64,000 nucleotides of DNA, from positions 25,378,039-25,442,038 of the forward strand of contig VZDJ01007753.1 in the NCBI GenBank assembly GCA_008694505.1. The letters run 5' to 3'. The notes under the pieces were generated by a model that saw only the letters and a list, made by a program, of their open reading frames with translations, made no database searches and was not told the DNA's origin. Shown here piece after piece: positions 30,501 through 39,900 of the stretch (its first letter is position 1; every line of letters starts with the position of its first letter). Both the position numbers and the translations under genes were made by a program. The stretch comes from Cyanoderma ruficeps. Its lineage: Eukaryota; Chordata; Aves; Passeriformes; Timaliidae.

Positions 30501-33500
30501 CGATCAACTCTACGTATTCCCTCTGTCAATTAACAAGTCTGTATACAGCATTTCGTATGCAAAATTTCTATTTTTAAACCTTTTGTACATTATTCCAGTA
30601 TGAACTGCTTAAGAGATGGAAAGCTTGTGAGCAGTACCTTCTCTGCAGAAAAACTAATGAAAACACAGACAAGCTCGTGGACAAGCATGAGTCAAGTCAC
30701 CAGTTTCAACAACCAGTGGCAAAATACCCTGTAACCACAGATTACATAGTGTTTCAAACACTTGAGAAATCCTCCTGGCCATCACACCACAGTGAGGCAT
30801 GTATTCTGAAAACATTTAGCATCATCTCTGATGTCATTTATTAATGGCACGGTCTACACAATGCAATGCTAAAATAATGCCTAAAGAAATTTCGCTTAAC
30901 TTTGAAGTCCCTGAGCTAGTTGTCTGTCCAGATCCAAACTCTCATATTTAACAATGCAACAATAAGCAGAGATTCAAAATAAACTGTTGAATATACTTTT
31001 ATCTTCTCTCTATACTACTGAAATACATATAATATGGGTGCTCAAGATAGGTCTACAATTTTCACGTAATGCTATGGAACGGTCCCAACTTACAGCACAA
31101 GCGGATTGCAAAAAACAGACTGAAGTACAATGGAACCAGAACAACTGCAAGGAAAATTGTTCAAGAAAGGTCAGGATTACTTTGCAATTGTTGAGTCTTA
31201 CACTGCAAGGGTTCTTATACATTTTCTTCTACCTTTAATCTTTCAAGAACAGCTTCCAGCACTGGACAGGCATATTCAACAATCCAGCAACAAACCATCT
31301 AAATACTTGTACTTTGATACTTGCTATCCATAACCTGTCGAGGTCTCTGCTTTAGTTATTAAACAAAAAGGTCATTGCCTGTCTTAGTAGGTAGTAGACA
31401 GTGTAGACACTTAGTGTAGACACTACCTGCGTTGACTACATTCCACCTATTACAATAGAGATAGCACTGGCTTCCTTCTCATTTAACACAGCCATTCTCA
31501 AGAATCCCTTACTGAGAACCAAGAAATCCCTTAGTTGCCTCGGTTCCAAGGGTCTAGTTCTTCATTCAAGTCTGATACTTTAAGAAAAAGCACAGGAAGA
31601 CCATAGAAGCTGAATATCAGTACATTAGACTACAGAGTAATACACAGCTTCTTGTGAATCCATTTCAATTTCCTCTGTGTCTCCATGCAGAAAGGACTCA
31701 TAAATTTTTGTTGTTTAAAAATTATTTCACTATGTTTTACACTTGTTGCCTGACTTTTTCCTCTGGCTGTTGTACCAAAACAAAAAACAAGAACTCCAAA
31801 AAAACCCAAAAGATCAAAACAAAACAAAACCATCCCAAAAATATCCACAAATGAAAACAAGAACAACAAAAAGCAGTTACCCAGCTTCACACATATATCT
31901 ATCACACTATTTACACACTCTCACTGGGATTTATTTTTTTAAGGTGATGTTCCAGTCTCTGTGTCATACACCTCACATGAAACAATTTCCTACTCTAAAT
32001 TAAAAAACCTCTAAATAAGTCTAAACCCCAGTGAGGCACCTAATAAGGCTACCTCTCAAGACTGCTTTTTGATTTAGCAAGAAGACTGAATTCTAAACGG
32101 ATCAGTCTTCTAAAATGTTATTTCCAGACCTCAAACTGGTTTTATGTCAAATTTTCAGCATTCTTTTCAGAACTGTTACTAAACAATGGGACATTATATT
32201 GCGAAGTTGATTCTGCCAGTTCTGCACAGATCACAAGACAGAAATCACTTCCCAATTTCTGTATTTATAACTCCCTTACAGCACTTATAAAGCCAAGGAT
32301 CATTCAGGGGTTTTATTAATTTCTTTTAGCAGGAAATTCACAGAAGTTGCAGAAGACAACAACTCGGCATGACTATTTCAGCTTAAGTTCATCCTCAGTT
32401 GCAGTTGCTCATTCTGTCATTATCATCTCTATTTTCTGCATTCCTCCAAAATGCATGAATATTGCAAATAACATCTTTGAAACAAAACCAAAAGTAGTTA
32501 CACACCTTGGACCATTGCTACCTAAAAAGATTTACACAGAGTCTTTTAAACCACTTGGCATTTTTTGGAGTACATTCTGCTCGTGAAAGAAATTTCTTTC
32601 CAGTAAAGTTACAACTACAACCAATAATACTAATTATATGTACACCGAAAGACAGTATTTGAATTTAGTAAAATTTAAAATATCTTTACTGCCAGCACCA
32701 TCACATTGGCACATTATTGCATTAACATGAAGTTACTTTTGACAAAGTGCCACATTTGGAACTTCGTTAGATACTTAGTATTAAATAGAAATTAGAACAT
32801 TAACCTCATCCTCTTTACTATTATTAATATTTGTAGCACAAGAGCACATAAATGAGAGTGAAGTTGTACACTCTGTAGTGTGGCAGGTTCTTATGATCAC
32901 TATGGAGTTCAAAAGGGAAGAGAGGAATTGCAGAGTGTGGCAAAACATCCTCAAGAATGTACCCTTCCTCTCCAAAATCAGGCACACCTAGCTGTTATTT
33001 AGGAATAAAGACAAAAGCATAATCCACAGCAGACTGTGAACACAGTGATCTGAACCGGCCTAGGCAGAGCTCATCAGTTGCAGGTCAGTAGCACACATTC
33101 CTAAAGGACCATAGAAAGCAAGAAGTGTTTGAATGCAAGAAGCCATACATATAAAATATATATACGTATATGTATAAAAGAAGAGAATCTCACAGAGTGT
33201 ACAGAGCTTTGCATTAAGGCAATGGCAACACTGACAATAACAAAACTGAATATAATTAAGGTAATGGAATTAAAGTTATGGAAGAGTAAGAGTTAAAAGT
33301 GTATAATGCAGTGTTTTCAGTGAGGCATGACAGAAAGTTGACAAGGAGCAGGTATTTTGCACCTCCTAAAAGTTAATCTGGCTTCCTGGCACAGAACATC
33401 ACCTGCATTGTCTAATTTACACCACTTCACCAGGGAGTTAACAGAGGCAGTAGTCTTGCCTTCTACCAAAACAACTTTACTAACCTTACTGAAGATATGA

Positions 33501-33896
33501 AACAGAATAGATGTTATAAAATTGTAAACCTGTTTAAATACTGTGCTTAAACTGTCTTCTGAGACTTCCGTTTGCCAAAGCAGGGATCCTTTCTTTTCCC
33601 AGGGTCTCAAGGTGTATTGCAGGATTCTGTTCCAGCACCCTGGAGTCTCATTCTCAAAGAATGCAAACTATCACAGTTTCAAGTTAAATGAAAGTCTAAC
33701 TGGAGTCAAGCATTCTCCAGCTTCTTATAGTAGCCACTGGCATAAAGTCAAAGGAATTTCCTTGGGTTTCTTTTCTAGGAGGAATACTATAGGATCATCA
33801 ACCTCAAATTTGGTAGCGGTTAAGGACTGACCTTATATTGGGTGAAAAGAAAACAAGGTGAACAAATGCAGAAATTTTAGAGCAATCAACCCACTA

Positions 33897-33938
<42 letters not shown>

Positions 33939-36900
33939 TATATATATATATTAATTCTGCAGTAGAAGGACACCTTCTTCATTATTCTAATTAACAATAT
34001 TTCCCTATGGCNCTTTTTTCAGAATGTTACAGCCAACACCTTTTGCATGCACAATAACTTCAAATGCACTTCATCTCTCATTAAATGGAATTTGTTCTGG
34101 AATCATAAAAATGTATTTTTACCTTTAATTGCCAACAGCAGGCTATCCCTAATTTGACATTTTTATAAAGATACTATAGTGGATATGGTAGAAAATCCTA
34201 CAGACTGCTTAAATTTATGCTGTACCTTCAGGACTGGCCCTGAAGAACAGCTGACTTCATAACTGGCTCTTAATACCTGTTGGAGTTGCACTGATGAGGC
34301 ACAAGATATCATTAAACTAAGTATCCTGCTAAGCATGGCTTAGGATAATTCAAGAACAGTCTGAGTGAAAAAAAGTAACCATCAGATAAGCAAACAAAGC
34401 TCTTGCAAGTCATACATTTATCCTGAAGATAAATCAAATCACTGGAGGATCCAACTTCCTTAGCCACTCTCTTCATCAGTTAGGAAAAATAAATCCATTA
34501 TCACCTTCTCCTAATTTCTTAAATGACAAGAAGGATCAAGAACACCCACCACTACCTCAAAACCTACTTTCAGCATGAAATAAATAATTATACTCACAGA
34601 TACTTCAACCCTCACAAAAAATTCCACAAAATGAGATTTCTCAAAGAGGTATTAAATATGCATAGGTATAATTGCAATGAAACAAAGAAGTAAAATGCAT
34701 GCCCAGTGTTTAAAAAAAGAAGTAATTCTTCACCAGGAAGTGTTACATAACTTATCTGCCACACACTTCTACACTGTGCCTAAAAGAAAACCTCACCAGA
34801 GTAACTGTTATAAAATGACTGTTCTGTGCACTGATTCTAAGTAAGAGTATTATTATTGCAAATAATCACTTATGAAAAGGCAATTATTACACAGTAAAAA
34901 ACACTTTTATACCAAGTGCTGCTAGAAGGGAATTATTTAGAAACAATATTCCAAAGAAAGTTACACAACTACTACACTGACGAGTATCCCATACATAAAC
35001 CTCACAGCTATCCAGGTATTTCCTGTTCCTGTTTTCACACGGAGCTTAATGTAACTCAATGTCCTGCACTCTTTTATTGTTTTGCCTCCATGAGGTGAAT
35101 ACTGCAAGAAAATTTTACAGAAATGTTAAAGATCTAGATCAAAAATAAAACTGGAAGAATGAGGTTTATTCCTACACAAAAAGAAAGCATCTCTGCAAAC
35201 TTCAATTTGGAAGTCTTGCCAAGAAGCCTGTGAAGAAAGACAAGATTTACCCAGACACACAGAACAGACTTCCAACCTTCAGGGAACAGGCACTTGAAGT
35301 TTTACCAGAAGTGATATGCCTGTTAATGCAGTCAACTAAACAGCTATGGAAGCCACAGTAGGGAAACCCTTGATTTTGTCTAAGTGCCCTGTACCCAAAA
35401 TTCACAGAATCCTCAATTCAGTGCTTTAAACTTAAAAGGGACTCTATAAAATATGTAGCTGTTTTCACCATTATCATGGAAAAAATGATTAATGAACAGA
35501 AGGTTCTGGATTTTATGTATGCTATTTTCTTTTATGTATGTTGTTCTACACAGAAAAAAAAAGTCATTATTAAAAAAGGTATTAAATATTCAAATATTTT
35601 ACCATGTGAATAAGAATTAGTTATTTGGACCACAATGTACTTCCGCATCCCTGACAGAACAAGCCCCTGAACAGTTTGCACAAACAGGTTTGCCAGTTGA
35701 GATGCATGCATTACTCACACACCCCGTGGCATTTACAACTACCACAAATAAGAATGCTGACCAACTTTTTACAACCTACTTCATTTTATTTTCAGTCAGT
35801 GTTGATCAAGTATCCCTTGGGGTTTTCTAAGGATTGATTTAGATTTAGTTAAGCTAATTTCATAATAAATACGGAGATTCACCTGTAAGATCCAATGAAA
35901 TAGCAGTTTATCAATTAATCATATTTACAATTTCAATTATCTAGAATGCAATTGATAAACAATCATGTGGTTAAAATAGACTGTGCATTTCCCAATAGCA
36001 GCATCTGAATTTCCTGTCTTAACTTTGCATATTATATCACAATTAATGTCCCTGATATCAATCAAGGTCTGTTTTTTAGGAAAAACAATATTAAAACAGC
36101 ATCAAAACAGCACTAAATATATTGTCAAATAATCAAATCAAAGCATTTTCCTGGCCATGGCAGAGAAGTTAGAACTACATGATCTTTAAGGCTCCTTCAA
36201 GCTCAAATTGTTATGTGACTCCATTTCAAAGTCACCTCATTGGTCAAGAGAATATAAGAACAGCTTGCTTGGTCAGACCTATAGACCACCAAGCTCAGTA
36301 TGCCACTCGTAACCACAGGCTAATAGGCAGTTCCACAGGACTAGCATAAAACCAAAAGAATAAACCTCACAGAACATCTCAAATCTCAGAAAACTCGTAA
36401 ATCAAAAAGACATTATCTTTGAATTTAGACACCCACAAGAAATTTTCTTCCATAAACTTGCCCAAACACTTTCCGACCCAAGAAAATGTTAGCTTTACAA
36501 CAGTCCCCTGCATTAATTCCTGAAAAGCCAGGGCTTTTGAAAAATTCCTAGTTTTACTGTACACTCTCTAATTGCTGAGACACAGATTGTGGCCAACAAA
36601 CTAATGACCATTCTAAAACCCTCATAACCACTTCCACTTGCAATCTATCATCAAAACAAATTATTTGCAAGCCAAAAGCAAGGCAATGCCTGTTATGAAA
36701 AGAATTAATTGTTCCTCCCAGTTTAAGATAGAAACATTCCCAACATTATCCCCAACCCTTGTTCAAACCTGCAACAAACTAAAACAAGGAAAATACAGAC
36801 AAGTATTTTAAAAATTGATTCTTGAAAATACACTTCAGAAATGCTGAAGTACAGCATGACTGTACTTCACATGACTGCATATACACATGGTCTCATTTTG

Positions 36901-39900
36901 TTCATGATATCAACACTTTTACATATGCTATCTGAAGATACATTCCTTTTTTAAAGAACTTCCTATATAAAATGCATTGAGTCTGTTCCATCATCCCCAG
37001 CAGAAAGGGAAGCAGGGAAGCATGCAAGTAAAGTCTGAAATCCATGGGTTTTGGTGGTTTGGGATTTTTAAACACCTAAATAAAGAATATTAGAAAACAT
37101 ACTTCCATAATGTCTGTGAATATTTGGGAAAAAAGCATTTGTAAAATAAGATGAACTAGGAATTTCAGCTGTGTGCCAACAAAGATCTCATTTTATAGGA
37201 CAGAAAACGTATTAACAGTCATAGTAATCTTTATACACACCTAAGTTACTTGAGAGGCTGTATAATGTTTAAACCAAAATTGGATATATTTTGTTCTGAG
37301 TGTTTATGTTTCTTAATGACTCTTCCTATTCATTAAGCATTTGGAAGTAGCATCTACTGGCAATTCTCTCCCAACATATTCTTGTGTGATTTTGAAGTAT
37401 GAGAGAATATTCAATCTGGTTTTCATCAGAAATATTCATCTGGTTTTCAGTTCAGAAAACCTGAATAAACTGCATAATTGAGACTTCTATTCCAGACAAG
37501 CATTATCAGCCTGCAAGCCCCATAAGAAAGTGGATCTCTTGATTCTTCCCCCCAAAGTTACAAGCTTTCCTATGACACTCCTTTTTTGACACAATTTTAT
37601 CTTCTTTAAGAGTTTCTGTGCATCTCTACAGTGTTTTTCCATGCAAATTTCTTTTTCTTTTACGATACTATGAAGCCACTTACCGCCTTAAACAAACACC
37701 TATTTCTAACAAATACGTAACATTCAATATGGACTTGCTGTAATTCCTCTAAAGTGCACACATGTCTTAGAAAAGACCATTTATCTCAGTGTAACAGCTG
37801 GTCATTATTGACCAACATCAAGGTCATTAGATTGGCAGATCAAAGTTACATCGCTACAGTGAAAATCTTTTAGTTCGCTAAATAGTGAACAGATTGTGTC
37901 CATTACTTGCAGTGACCAAGACACTCTGCAAGGCCAGACAGCTTATTTTCAACACAGCAACCAGTGAACACTTCAGAAGTCACTGCAGCAGCCAGTATTA
38001 CACGTGAACGAAGTGTACTGTGTTTCAAGTACTGCACTCCTGATATCTGACATTTCCGTACTTGATACTGGCTTGCACACACAGGTTCGTCTAATGATTA
38101 TGCTGCTTCACTTCTGCACACAAGCAGAACAGCACGCACCTCAGGAGTTGGAAAGACAGCATAAAACTATAAATATTAGAGATTCAAAGTCTGATGTAAA
38201 TGTAAATCTAAGTCTACCAGCATGAGACCCTCTGTCAGTCAACCATGGCATAAATTCCAGCCCAATGAAGTACCACGTGCTTTATTCATAAAAACATGTC
38301 CCATAGGTGGGGAGGAAAAAAAAGTCATTACAAGAACCCAGAAAGAATAAACTGTTACTGCAAACTATTCTCTCCCTTCACCATCAGCGCTCCATGCAAA
38401 GAGCACTCCTACTGGAGGTGCCAATTTCCTCCAGTCACTTGAGCTACACAGGTAAAGAAAGTGGGTAGGTGGATAAACCACACTGGAGGCCTATTAATTC
38501 GTACCACAGATAAGAAAGTATCTTCTTCTTCAGAATAATAAATTCTTTGATTCAGAACACATAAATAAAATCACACCAATTGCCAAGTCCTTTGGTTTTC
38601 CACATACTTTTTATAAAGCATTGTTAGCAAACTTATAAAGAACTTGCAACTGCCAGCAGTGAGAAGCAATGTTCATAGAGTTTACTGTGATCTTGAAAGA
38701 ATGAAGAAATAAGAATGAAATTACCTGCACCAGGAGAGTTGCAGCTAAATCATCCAACACCCACTTCCTACAAATTATCTACTGTCATGTTATGGAATTA
38801 CTGTTTTCCTTTCTACCCAGGAGGCCTAATCATCAAAAAACTCACACTCATACCTAACATCATGATTAACATTCTCAACAGCTTCAATGGACAAAACTGC
38901 TGTTTGCCCAAACTATTACAGTTTTACTGGCCACAAAATATGCTGTGACTTCACAACTTAAGTTGCAGAACCAACAAAAAAACCCCACAGACCTAGTAAA
39001 CATCTATCTTCAAAAAATATTCACAACACATCCCTGTATCAGTCTTCGCCATTGTATAGGCTGAGACATAAAATATAAAGGTAATGTCCTCCCCCACCTC
39101 CACCCTGGGCTTCCAAAGTTAAAAAACCAACCCAAAACACCCTCGTGCATAAGCACTGTGCAGCAACTCTGCTGTCTCAGTCCCATGACATTTGCAGACG
39201 TATATGAATCCACACATACACAATCAGGGTCAGAACTGCTACCGGACCTCCACAGACAAGCAAAAGATATGGAATGGCCACGGACAACAAACAGCAATCA
39301 CAAACAAATAGCAGCAGAGTTGGCTGGAGTGCAGCAGGGAGTCTAGAGGCCACGTGAGTCCAGAGAAGCGATTTATCAGTCAGACACAACTTTCCAAGTC
39401 TCAGGACTACTCTTCATGTTAGGGTACAGCAATACTTGGTTTTAAAGTAACAAGCCCATACTTAAAACAAATATTTCAAGGTAATTTTGTCTGGTAATAA
39501 ATAGCATTAAGCAACTTATTTAAAAACATAATGCTGTAACACTAAGACACTAGAGAAAACAGGAGAAACAGCCAATTGCTCTCCGCTAAAAACACCCACA
39601 CATGTCCACCATAGATTTTAAATCCAGCCATTTCACGAGGTTTAAAATCGTAAGACTAGCAAAAAGTGAAAGAAACAGAAAACCCTCTTCAATTGTTTCC
39701 CTTGGTGGTTTTGGGGGTTTTTAAATTCTTTTTTAATTACAGTTGTAACAAAAATAGTGCAAATCACATGCTTATTATAGAGCCAAGAAACTCCTACAGA
39801 ATTGCCCAGGCTCAGGTATACTTCTTGGTTCTGAAACCCGAAAGTAAATGCTTTGCAAACGTCGGCTGCTGTTGCACTGCAATTTGATGGAATGCTACCT

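Noticed and set aside
35400..35460. TTCACAGAATCCTCAATTC ... AAAAGGGACTC as another CR1 tail
   Set aside because: The resemblance to CACAGAATCACAGAATGG-type CR1 ends is short and interrupted, so too weak to call.
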